Source of the DNA: Chitinophagaceae bacterium UBA3430 | GTDB lineage: Bacteria > Bacteroidota > Bacteroidia > Chitinophagales > Chitinophagaceae | DNA: 16,110 bases | Assembly (NCBI GenBank): GCA_002378975.1 | Contig: DFST01000083.1 | Location: forward strand, 4,318-20,427 | Reading direction: 5' to 3' | Position numbers and translations under genes: made by a program | Notes under the pieces: generated by a model | What the model was told of the DNA's origin: nothing | What the model saw: only the letters and a program-made list of their open reading frames with translations | Databases searched by the model: none | Shown: positions 7,852 through 15,027 of the stretch, piece after piece | Numbering within the stretch: position 1 is the stretch's first letter | Layout of the letters: every line of letters starts with the position of its first letter

Positions 7852-8226
7852 TTATTTTTTTAGTAACCGAATGTACTCAACCATGGCAACGGCATCGGCT
7901 TCAACGATCGCTGGATGCGGAGTCATGGGAACCTCACCCCAGACGCCTCCTCCTCCTTTGATGATTTTTTGAGCAACCTGACTCACCTCTGCATCGGTCG
8001 CCTTGGCGTATTTAGCGGCAATGTCGCGATAGGAAGGACCGGTCATTTGCTCATCCACTTTGTGACAAGTAGCGCAATCACTTTTAGAAACCAGCGCAAG
8101 CCCGGTTTTATAGGCCGGATCCTTGGTGACGTCAACCGAATTGGTTTCAGAAGAGGAAGTCGGCGCATCTCCACAAGCCATCCAAACCAAGGAAGTGGCC
8201 GCTAGAAAAAGAAAAATAGGTTTCAT
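7852..8226 (-). CDS. Mono-haem class I cytochrome c lipoprotein
   Basis: A 124-residue c-type cytochrome that should carry electrons in the periplasm. The signal ends in lipobox WMAC with Cys18. A Ser/Thr-rich linker leads to the haem-binding site CATCH at residues 51-55. Met101 in VPMTPHP is the likely second axial ligand, and the C-terminal helix VAMVEYIRLL is typical of class I c551-like folds. I start at the ATG at 8226, which places the signal correctly; an in-frame TTG at 8238 would add four residues. GGAG lies 4 nt before this ATG. It sits between a TIM-barrel gene (36 bp upstream) and the DUF1080 gene (4 bp downstream). The likely electron donor is the GMC/subunit-3 pair of the opposite operon, which is inference from context. 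Confidence 0.93.
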   Translation of the reverse strand: MKPIFLFLAATSLVWMACGDAPTSSSETNSVDVTKDPAYKTGLALVSKSDCATCHKVDEQMTGPSYRDIAAKYAKATDAEVSQVAQKIIKGGGGVWGEVPMTPHPAIVEADAVAMVEYIRLLKK

Positions 8227-8262
8227 ATACTCCGTCAAAAATTACGATTACGAATATACACT

Positions 8263-9318
8263 TTAATCAAGACCCAGGAGTTTCCGGTTGCCCGTCTGGT
8301 CGGTTCCGCTCGACGCAAAATCGTCGAACGTTTTATCGGTTACCCGGATGATGTGATCACGAATAAAGGCCGAACCTTCCCGCGCACCATCTTCCGGATG
8401 CTTGATGCAGCACTCCCACTCCATCACCGCCCATCCAGCATACCCATATTGCGTGAGTTTGCTGAAAATCCGTTTAAAATCCACTTGACCATCGCCGGGT
8501 GAGCGGTAGCGACCTGCGCGATTGGCCCAGGACTGATAACCACCGAAGGTTCCTTGACGACCGGATGAATGGAATTCCGCATCCTTTACGTGAAAGGCCT
8601 TAATCCGCTCGTGATACAGATCGATGTACTCGATGTAATCCAGTTGCTGCAAAACAAAATGAGATGGATCATACAACAAACAAGCACGCGGATGTTGATG
8701 CACCGCATCCAGAAACATTTCATACGTGATGCCATCGAAAATATCCTCTCCGGGATGCACCTCGTAACAGACATCCACGCCACATTCGTCAAAATGATTC
8801 AAGATGGGCAGCCAGCGACGGGCTAATTCTTGAAAACCCTCTTCAACCAAACCGGCCGGACGTTGCGGCCATGGATGGAAGGTATGCCAAAGCAGCGATC
8901 CGCTGAATGTAGGATGAGCCGTCAGTCCCAGGTTTCGAGATGCCTCCGCGCCATACTTTACTTGCTGAATGGCCCACTCGGTACGGGCCTTGGAATTTCC
9001 GCGCAAAGCTTCCGGTGCAAATCCATCGAACATCGTGTCGTAGGCTGGATGCACCGCCACCAATTGTCCTTGTAAGTGCGTCGACAATTCTGAGATCTCC
9101 AAACCAGCCGCTGCTACGATCCCTTTGATCTCATCGGCATAGGTCTTGCTCTCGGCCGCTTTTTTCAGATCGATGCAACGCGGATCCCAAGTAGGAATTT
9201 GAACCGCTTTGAATCCGAGCGAAGCTGCCCACTCGCAGATCGAAGAAAGATCATTGAACGGGGCTTGATCGCCCATGAACTGAGCGAGAAATAGGGCAGG
9301 TCCTTTGATGGTACGCAT
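8263..9318 (-). CDS. Cytoplasmic TIM-barrel sugar isomerase/epimerase-like protein
   Basis: A 351-residue member of the xylose-isomerase-like TIM-barrel superfamily (AP endonuclease 2 / sugar phosphate isomerase-epimerase). Expected metal ligands are present at strand ends: Glu186 and His188 in CYEVHPGE, Asp217 and His220 in YDPSH, His243 in FHVKDAE, and Glu300 or Glu302 in MEWE. It has no signal peptide, so it acts in the cytoplasm, unlike the two Tat-exported TIM barrels of the opposite operon. The gene follows the Gfo/Idh gene by 12 bp, a pairing common in inositol, keto-sugar and C-glycoside pathways in which a dehydrogenase makes a keto sugar and a TIM barrel isomerises or eliminates it. 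The exact reaction and substrate cannot be told from sequence. Confidence 0.88.
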   Translation of the reverse strand: MRTIKGPALFLAQFMGDQAPFNDLSSICEWAASLGFKAVQIPTWDPRCIDLKKAAESKTYADEIKGIVAAAGLEISELSTHLQGQLVAVHPAYDTMFDGFAPEALRGNSKARTEWAIQQVKYGAEASRNLGLTAHPTFSGSLLWHTFHPWPQRPAGLVEEGFQELARRWLPILNHFDECGVDVCYEVHPGEDIFDGITYEMFLDAVHQHPRACLLYDPSHFVLQQLDYIEYIDLYHERIKAFHVKDAEFHSSGRQGTFGGYQSWANRAGRYRSPGDGQVDFKRIFSKLTQYGYAGWAVMEWECCIKHPEDGAREGSAFIRDHIIRVTDKTFDDFASSGTDQTGNRKLLGLD

Positions 9319-9330
9319 GTATCAATTATT

Positions 9331-10491
9331 TTAAACCGTGAAGTCGATCCATTTCTGTTCGGAATGACCGGAAGCGATCACATGATCGATGAAGGCCATG
9401 CCTCGAACGCCCTCTTCTACCGATGGAAAGTCGCGCATTTCGGGAGTAGCTTCTTGTCCGTTGAGTTTGGCCCGAAGCGTTGCCGCAAAATTCCGGTATA
9501 GGTTAGCGAATGCTTCCAAGTAACCTTCCGGATGACCCGCCGGTGTTCGTGCATTGTGCTTAGCAAATGAATCCACGTATCCGGATCCGGCTCGATAAAT
9601 CTCAGCCGGACGATCGGGCCATTTAACGAGCAACGTATTTGCCTCTTCTTGCTGCCATTCCAATCCTCCTTTTTCTCCAAACACCCGCACTTTGATGTTG
9701 TTCTCGGCGCCCGCCGCAATCTGGGTAGCCATCAATACACCACTCGCTCCATTATTGAACTTTAACAAAGCGGCTCCGTCATCATCAAGCAGTCGACCTT
9801 CAACAACCGTATTTACATCCGCACAGATTTTGGTCACTTCCAAGCCAGTCACGTATTCAGCCATGTTGAAGGCATGTGTACCGATGTCACCCATTGCTCC
9901 GGCTTTTCCACTTCGCTTCGGATCGGTACGCCAGGCAGCTTGTGGGTTGTTGGCGCCTTCTAAATAAGTACTCAGCCATCCCTGCGGATATTCGACATAG
10001 ACTTTCCGCACCTTGCCGAGTGCCCCTGAGTGGATCAAGCGACGGGCTTGCTTCACCATCGGATAGCCGGTATAGGTATGACAGAGCAACAGCAACTTGC
10101 CGGTCTCCCGAACTTTATCGCGGAGTAGCTTGGCTTGTTCGAGTGTGAACGTGATGGGTTTTTCAACTACCACATGAAAGCCTTTTTCGAGCGCCAACAT
10201 AGCCGGTTCAAAATGAAGAAAATTGGGCGTAACGATGCTGACAAAATCGATCCGCTCCTCGGCGTTGCGCGCTGCCTCCTGCTCCAACATCTGTTTATAA
10301 TCGGTGTAAATGCGATCTGGCTGTAAAAAAAGAGCGCGTCCAGATTCGATGGCCAGTTCCGGATTTACGCTAAGGGCTCCGGCGACCAGCTCCACTTGTC
10401 CGTCCATATTGAAAGCCAGTCGATGAACGGCCCCAATGAAGGCGTCCTTGCCGCCGCCGATCATGGCCACGCGAAGTTTTCGGTTGATCAT
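9331..10491 (-). CDS. Gfo/Idh/MocA-family NAD(P)-dependent sugar oxidoreductase
   Basis: A 386-residue cytoplasmic dehydrogenase. The N-terminal Rossmann fold begins RVAMIGGGKDAFIG (residues 7-20). The family EKP motif is at 110-112 with catalytic Lys111, and GDIGTHAFN at 201-209 supplies Asp202 and His206 of the sugar site. There is no twin-arginine or secretory signal, unlike many exported members of this family. Known relatives interconvert sugar hydroxyl and keto groups on inositols, glucosides and keto-sugars. As first gene of the leftward operon it may reduce an imported 3-keto sugar or oxidise a glycoside, with the adjacent TIM barrel taking the next step. Direction and substrate are unknown. 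It starts at the ATG at 10491, facing the 110-bp divergent spacer. Confidence 0.92.
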   Translation of the reverse strand: MINRKLRVAMIGGGKDAFIGAVHRLAFNMDGQVELVAGALSVNPELAIESGRALFLQPDRIYTDYKQMLEQEAARNAEERIDFVSIVTPNFLHFEPAMLALEKGFHVVVEKPITFTLEQAKLLRDKVRETGKLLLLCHTYTGYPMVKQARRLIHSGALGKVRKVYVEYPQGWLSTYLEGANNPQAAWRTDPKRSGKAGAMGDIGTHAFNMAEYVTGLEVTKICADVNTVVEGRLLDDDGAALLKFNNGASGVLMATQIAAGAENNIKVRVFGEKGGLEWQQEEANTLLVKWPDRPAEIYRAGSGYVDSFAKHNARTPAGHPEGYLEAFANLYRNFAATLRAKLNGQEATPEMRDFPSVEEGVRGMAFIDHVIASGHSEQKWIDFTV

Positions 10492-10601
10492 AGAGAGCTA
10501 GTTGAAAAGAACAATGGTTGTGGGTAACAAATAAACATTCTTTTTTCTAAAATTCCTACATTAGAACTTCATCCATCCACTTGCTAACCAAACGATTGCT
10601 C
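10492..10601. promoter_or_regulatory. Divergent AT-rich promoter spacer of the sugar-oxidation locus
   Basis: This spacer separates the first genes of two outward-facing operons and so should hold both promoters and any operator. Only near matches to TAnnTTTG are seen: TACATTAG at 10557-10564 rightward (7 of 8), and a leftward element read from CAAATAAA at about 10528-10535 (7 of 8 on the complement). Neither has a clear TTG partner. I found no strong inverted repeat for a regulator, and no regulator gene is in the window. Confidence 0.45.
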
Positions 10602-11816
10602 ATGAAACCGCCCATTCGCCTCCAACTTTACGCCATGATGTTTCTGAACTTCTTCGTTTGGGGCATCTGGTTCGTAACGATGGGAACCTACCTCACCAAA
10701 GGCGGCATTGGTGCCTCCGGTGAACAAACCGGGCTAGCTTATGGCACTCAATGTTTGGGCGCCATCATCGCCCCGTTTATCATCGGCATGATCGCAGACC
10801 GATTCTTCGCCGCGCAAAAGATCTTGGGTGTATTGCATCTGCTGGGCGCGATCCTGCTTTACACACTCTCCACACAAAATGAATTCGGCAGCTTTTACAC
10901 CAGCCTGCTCATCTACATGATCCTGTATATGCCCACCCTGGCACTGGTGAATTCCATCGCGTTGAAACAAGTCACCGATGCCGAGAAAGAATTCAGCGGC
11001 ATTCGCATGTGGGGTACGATTGGCTGGATCGTATCCGGACTCATCATCGGTTGGATGGCCTGGGAAGCCAATCCCGGATCATTGGGCATCACCTACAGAA
11101 TAGCTGCCATCGTGGCCGCGGGTTTTGGTGTATTCAGTTTCTTCTTACCCAATACACCTCCACCCAAAGCAGGACAACAAGTGTCGGTGGCCGAAGTACT
11201 CGGACTCGATGCCTTGAAGATTTTACGCGACCGCAACTACTTGATCTTTTTCATTGCCTCCATCCTGATCTGCATTCCGCTGGCCTTCTATTACGGGCAA
11301 GCCAACCAATTCCTGAACGAAGTAGGCATGCAACAAGCCGCTGCGAAAATGACCATGGGACAAATCGCTGAAACCATTTTCCTGTTTTTGATGCCCTGGT
11401 TCTTCGTCCGATTTGGCACCAAGCAAATGATTCTAATCGGTATGCTGGCCTGGATATTACGCTATGCGTTGTTCTCCTACGGCGATGCCGGTTCTAATAT
11501 TTGGATGCTCTACGCTGGGATCATTCTACATGGCATCTGTTACGATTTCTTCTTTGTAACCGGACAGATCTACACCGATCAAGTGGCAGGTCCCCGTGTA
11601 CGCTCCTCCGCACAAGGTCTCATCACGTTGGCCACCTACGGTGTAGGGATGTACATCGGGTTTTATTTGGCCGGATCGTATGTAGACAAATACAAAGTGG
11701 GCGAATCCGGACACGATTGGCCTACCATCTGGCTATTCCCCTGCTTATTCGCTGCGGGCGTCGCCTTGATGTTCCTGTCTTTTTTCCGAAACAACAAGAA
11801 AAAAACCATAGCCTAA
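10602..11816 (+). CDS. MFS transporter, NupG-like nucleoside:H+ symporter family
   Basis: A 404-residue inner-membrane carrier with twelve likely membrane segments, the first at about residues 9-29. MFS motif A appears as GMIADRFF at 62-69. RMWGTIGWI (135-143) and CYDFFFVTGQIYTD (313-326) are hallmark segments of the NupG/XapB nucleoside:proton symporters. Family resemblance is clear, but the cargo is probably not a nucleoside: everything around it handles sugars, and Bacteroidota use many such carriers near exported sugar enzymes. Uptake of a keto sugar or released monosaccharide from the periplasm is the best inference. The ATG at 10602 gives the normal N-terminus; an in-frame TTG at 10581 would add seven residues. 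It leads the rightward operon, with the next gene one base after its stop. Confidence 0.9.
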   Translation: MKPPIRLQLYAMMFLNFFVWGIWFVTMGTYLTKGGIGASGEQTGLAYGTQCLGAIIAPFIIGMIADRFFAAQKILGVLHLLGAILLYTLSTQNEFGSFYTSLLIYMILYMPTLALVNSIALKQVTDAEKEFSGIRMWGTIGWIVSGLIIGWMAWEANPGSLGITYRIAAIVAAGFGVFSFFLPNTPPPKAGQQVSVAEVLGLDALKILRDRNYLIFFIASILICIPLAFYYGQANQFLNEVGMQQAAAKMTMGQIAETIFLFLMPWFFVRFGTKQMILIGMLAWILRYALFSYGDAGSNIWMLYAGIILHGICYDFFFVTGQIYTDQVAGPRVRSSAQGLITLATYGVGMYIGFYLAGSYVDKYKVGESGHDWPTIWLFPCLFAAGVALMFLSFFRNNKKKTIA

Positions 11817-11817
11817 A

Positions 11818-12699
11818 ATGCGTCGTCGTACCGCCATTCGATCCCTGCTTGCCAGTACCGCAGGCATTGGCGTAGCCAGTCCACTGACTGCCTGGGCAAA
11901 TTCAAACATGGAGTTGGCCCCGTTGAAAGGGAACATTCGCCATTCGGTTTGCTCCTGGACCTACGATTTTCTTTCGCTGGAAGAACTTTGTCAGGTTGTC
12001 AAGAAGATCGGTTTCTCCGCCATCGACCTGGTAGCGCCCAGCGGATTCAAAACGCTGCAAGCAAATGGCATCGATTGTTCGATGTCTTATACCGCCGGAA
12101 AAATTAGCCTGACCGAAGGATGGAACCGCATTGAAAACCATGACTGGCTGGTAAAAGATTTCCTGGATGCGATTCCGGTCGTTGCGGAAGCCGGATATAA
12201 AAATCTCATCTGCTTTACCGGCAATCGAAACGGAATGGATGATGAGACCGGATTGAAAAATTGTGTGCAGGGACTTAAGCGGATCATGGGCGCTGCTGAA
12301 AAAAATGGGATCACCATCCAATTGGAACTTTTCAATAGCAAGGTGGATCACAAAGATTATATGGCCGACCGATCGGATTGGGGAGTAGCCTTGTGCAAAC
12401 GATTGGGCTCTTCGAATTTCAAATTGCTGTATGACATCTATCACATGCAAATCAGTGAGGGGGATGTGATCCGAACGATTCGCGACAACCATGAATACTT
12501 CGGACATTATCATACGGCCGGTGTGCCCGGACGGCATGAGATCGACGAAAACCAGGAACTATTCTATCCGGCGATCATGCGGGCCATCCACCAAACCGGG
12601 TACCAAGGCTATGTGGCACAAGAATTCATTTCAGAGAAAAAAACAAACACCGAAAAAATCGCCAGCTTAAAAAAAGCGATCCAGATCTGCGACATTTAA
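11818..12699 (+). CDS. Tat-exported hydroxypyruvate-isomerase-like TIM-barrel protein
   Basis: A 293-residue protein with a twin-arginine-like leader (RRRTAIRSLL, hydrophobic stretch, probable cleavage after AWA at about residue 27), so a periplasmic enzyme. The mature part is an Hyi-like TIM barrel. Glu170 in QLELF, Asp206 and His209 in YDIYHMQ, His232 in YHTAGVPGRHE and Glu269 in AQEF form the expected metal site, and AGVPGRHE is characteristic of hydroxypyruvate isomerases. True Hyi acts in the cytoplasm on glyoxylate-derived hydroxypyruvate; export and the company of a GMC oxidase suggest a keto-sugar isomerase, epimerase or lyase instead. The ATG follows the transporter stop after one base, so cotranscription is almost certain. 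The Tat motif lacks the full S/T-R-R-x-F-L-K consensus. Confidence 0.88.
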   Translation: MRRRTAIRSLLASTAGIGVASPLTAWANSNMELAPLKGNIRHSVCSWTYDFLSLEELCQVVKKIGFSAIDLVAPSGFKTLQANGIDCSMSYTAGKISLTEGWNRIENHDWLVKDFLDAIPVVAEAGYKNLICFTGNRNGMDDETGLKNCVQGLKRIMGAAEKNGITIQLELFNSKVDHKDYMADRSDWGVALCKRLGSSNFKLLYDIYHMQISEGDVIRTIRDNHEYFGHYHTAGVPGRHEIDENQELFYPAIMRAIHQTGYQGYVAQEFISEKKTNTEKIASLKKAIQICDI

Positions 12700-12705
12700 A
12701 AACTC

Positions 12706-12738
12706 CCAAACTTTCCAAACTCACCAAACTTCCAAACT
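12706..12738 (+). repeat. Four short tandem CCAAACT repeats between TIM-barrel and GMC genes
   Basis: CCAAACT occurs at 12706-12712, 12715-12721, 12724-12730 and 12732-12738, a period of 9, 9 and 8 bases. It fills most of the 47-bp gap inside the operon and ends 8 bp before the GMC start codon. A related element with CAAACT and its complement lies downstream of the operon at 15893-15934. Its function is unknown. Confidence 0.8.
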
Positions 12739-12746
12739 AAGAAGAA

Positions 12747-14429
12747 ATGTCAACCCAACAGTATGACGCCATCGTGGTCGGTTCCGGGATCAGCGGAGGC
12801 TGGGCCGCCAAAGAGCTGACCGAAAAAGGACTCAAAGTACTGCTGCTCGAACGTGGCCGCAACATCGAACACATCAAAGATTATGTGAATGCCAATAAGG
12901 AGCCTTGGGAATTTCCGCATCGGGGATTGATGCCCACCCAAGAAATGCTCCAGAATTATCCCGTCCTCAAACGCGATTACCCGCTCAACGAAGAAGTATT
13001 GGATTATTGGGTAAAAGACAAAGAATGCCCATACACCGAAACCAAACCCTTTTCTTGGTTTCGTGGCTATCACGTCGGTGGCCGTTCCCTGATGTGGGGA
13101 CGTCAGAGCTACCGTTGGAACAAATGGGATTTTGAAGCCAACTTGAAAGATGGTTATGGAGTGGATTGGCCCATTCGTTACGACGACATGGCTTCTTGGT
13201 ACAGTTATGCAGAAAAATTTGCCGGCATCCAAGGTAGCCTAGAGGGATTGGACGTGTTACCCGACGGAGATTTCATGCCCGCCATGGAAATGAACATCGT
13301 CGAAAAAGATGTGGCGGCCAAGATCAAAAAACACTACAACAACGAGCGGCACATGTTCATCGGTCGCAGCGCCAACATCACACAAGCCCATCACGACCGC
13401 ACCAACTGCCAATATCGAAATCGTTGTTGGCGGGGTTGTCCATTCGGTGGTTACTTCAGTACACAATCGGCCACCCTGCCGGCTGCCATGAAAACCGGCA
13501 ATCTGACCCTGCGCCCCTTCTCGATTGTTACCCAGGTATTGTACGACAAGAATACCAAGAAAGCAACGGGGGTTGAAGTCTTGGATGCCACCGATAACAA
13601 GACCTACGAATTCAATGCCAAGATCGTTTTCCTCTGCGCTTCTGCGTTCAATTCTACTTGGGTGTTGATGAATTCAGCTCATGATGTTTGGGCGGATGGA
13701 TTAGGAAGCAGTAGTGGAGAATTGGGGCACAACGTGATGGATCACCATTTCCGTTGCGGCGCAAATGGCCAAGCAGAAGGCTTTTCCGATACCTATCAGT
13801 ACGGCCGTCGACCTACCGGAATCTATGTGCCCCGTTTCAGAAACATCTACAACGACAAACGCGATTATCTCCGTGGATTCGGCTATCAGGGTGGAGCCGG
13901 ACGAGGTCGAGGTGCCGACATCGCTGAATTCACGATCGGAGCCGACCTCAAAGATTCCCTCAGTGTACCCAGCGATCATTGGGGCATGGGTGTCATGGCC
14001 TTTGGCGAAGTACTTCCCTACCACGAGAATAAGATCTCGCTCAATAAAAACGTAAAAGACAAGTGGGGATTGCCTGTACTGGACATGGATGTAGAGATCA
14101 AAGACAACGAAAAGAAGATGCGCATAGACATGATGAACGATGCCGCAGAAATGCTCGAAGCTGCGGGCTTAAAAAATGTAAACACCTACGATTATGGGTA
14201 TGAGTTTGGCATGGGCATTCACGAAATGGGAACGGCCCGTATGGGTCGAGATCCTAAAACTTCGGTGTTGAATGGCAACAACCAAGTTTGGGATGCGCCC
14301 AATGTATTCGTTACCGATGGAGCGTGCATGACCAGTGCTTCTTGCGTGAACCCTTCCTTGACTTACATGGCACTGACCGCCCGTGCCGCCGAATTTGCAG
14401 TCAGCGAATTGAAAAAAGGAAACCTCTAA
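12747..14429 (+). CDS. GMC-family FAD sugar dehydrogenase, catalytic subunit
   Basis: A 560-residue GMC flavoprotein that oxidises a sugar or glycoside hydroxyl. The FAD Rossmann motif is IVVGSGISGG at residues 9-18, with the acidic LLLERG at the end of the next strand. HVGGRSLMWG (about 109-118) is the second FAD-contacting segment. His492 in GIHEMGTARMG and Asn535 in VNPSLTYMAL form the usual catalytic His/Asn pair. Cys221, Cys227 and Cys231 have C-x5-C-x3-C spacing, which, as I recall, matches the 3Fe-4S ligands of the Burkholderia FAD-glucose dehydrogenase alpha subunit. It has no signal peptide, and its partner gene 24 bp downstream encodes a Tat-signal small subunit, so co-export is likely. 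Glucoside 3-dehydrogenase is the favoured activity; glucose or gluconate dehydrogenase cannot be excluded. Confidence 0.93.
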   Translation: MSTQQYDAIVVGSGISGGWAAKELTEKGLKVLLLERGRNIEHIKDYVNANKEPWEFPHRGLMPTQEMLQNYPVLKRDYPLNEEVLDYWVKDKECPYTETKPFSWFRGYHVGGRSLMWGRQSYRWNKWDFEANLKDGYGVDWPIRYDDMASWYSYAEKFAGIQGSLEGLDVLPDGDFMPAMEMNIVEKDVAAKIKKHYNNERHMFIGRSANITQAHHDRTNCQYRNRCWRGCPFGGYFSTQSATLPAAMKTGNLTLRPFSIVTQVLYDKNTKKATGVEVLDATDNKTYEFNAKIVFLCASAFNSTWVLMNSAHDVWADGLGSSSGELGHNVMDHHFRCGANGQAEGFSDTYQYGRRPTGIYVPRFRNIYNDKRDYLRGFGYQGGAGRGRGADIAEFTIGADLKDSLSVPSDHWGMGVMAFGEVLPYHENKISLNKNVKDKWGLPVLDMDVEIKDNEKKMRIDMMNDAAEMLEAAGLKNVNTYDYGYEFGMGIHEMGTARMGRDPKTSVLNGNNQVWDAPNVFVTDGACMTSASCVNPSLTYMALTARAAEFAVSELKKGNL

Positions 14430-14453
14430 TCGAAATCCGATCAAACGAAAATC

Positions 14454-15017
14454 ATGGATAGAAGAGAATACCTAAAAAAGATCGCCCTCCTCAGCGGAGC
14501 CGCGGTTGTTGGCGTCGATTTCTTTCTGTCGGGCTGTTCCCCCAATGGAACCGCTGCTGGCAATTTTAGCAAGGCGCAATTGGCCTTACTCGATGAGATC
14601 GGCGAAACCATCATTCCCGCCACGCAAACACCCGGAGCCAAAGCCGCTGAGGTCGGTAAGTTCATGGAAGTAATGGTGCGCGACTGCTACACCACCGAGC
14701 AACAGGCAACATTCAAAGCCGGACTTATCTCGGTCGATGAAGCGTCTCAAAAAGCCAATGGCATGAGATTCACAGAGTCTACGGCACAACAACGTCATGA
14801 CTTGCTGGTGAGTTTGGAAAAAGAAGCCAAGGCGTACAATGAGAAAAAAGAAAAAGATAAACCGGTTCATTTTTACACGATGATGAAGCAATTGACCCTG
14901 TGGGGATTCTTCACCTCGAAGACCGGCATGACCGAAACCCTTCGTCACATTCCAGTACCGGGTAAATTCGATGGCGCCTTCCCCTATGCCAAAGGCGACA
15001 AGGCCTGGGCCGAATAA
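14454..15017 (+). CDS. Gluconate 2-dehydrogenase subunit 3 family protein with Tat lipoprotein signal
   Basis: A 187-residue small subunit of a membrane-associated sugar dehydrogenase. The leader MDRREYLKKIALLSG has twin arginines at 3-4, and LSGC places a lipobox Cys at residue 28, so it should cross through Tat and be lipid-anchored. The body (about 37-187) is a gluconate_2-dh3 domain: LLDEIGETIIPAT near its start and the C-terminal LWGFFTSKTGMTETLRHIPV are diagnostic. In the Burkholderia glucose dehydrogenase the equivalent gamma subunit carries the catalytic subunit through Tat; the same role is inferred here because the GMC protein just upstream has no leader. The next gene begins 10 bp after its stop. 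Confidence 0.92.
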   Translation: MDRREYLKKIALLSGAAVVGVDFFLSGCSPNGTAAGNFSKAQLALLDEIGETIIPATQTPGAKAAEVGKFMEVMVRDCYTTEQQATFKAGLISVDEASQKANGMRFTESTAQQRHDLLVSLEKEAKAYNEKKEKDKPVHFYTMMKQLTLWGFFTSKTGMTETLRHIPVPGKFDGAFPYAKGDKAWAE

Positions 15018-15027
15018 ATACCAATAT

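Noticed and set aside
11902..12537. Leftward 211-codon frame
   Set aside because: It is antisense to the Hyi-like TIM-barrel gene, which has all expected metal-site residues and operon spacing.
14971..15027. Upstream extension of the last TIM-barrel protein by 19 residues
   Set aside because: It would overlap the end of the subunit-3 gene and place non-signal residues before a strong Tat motif; the ATG at 15028 fits better.
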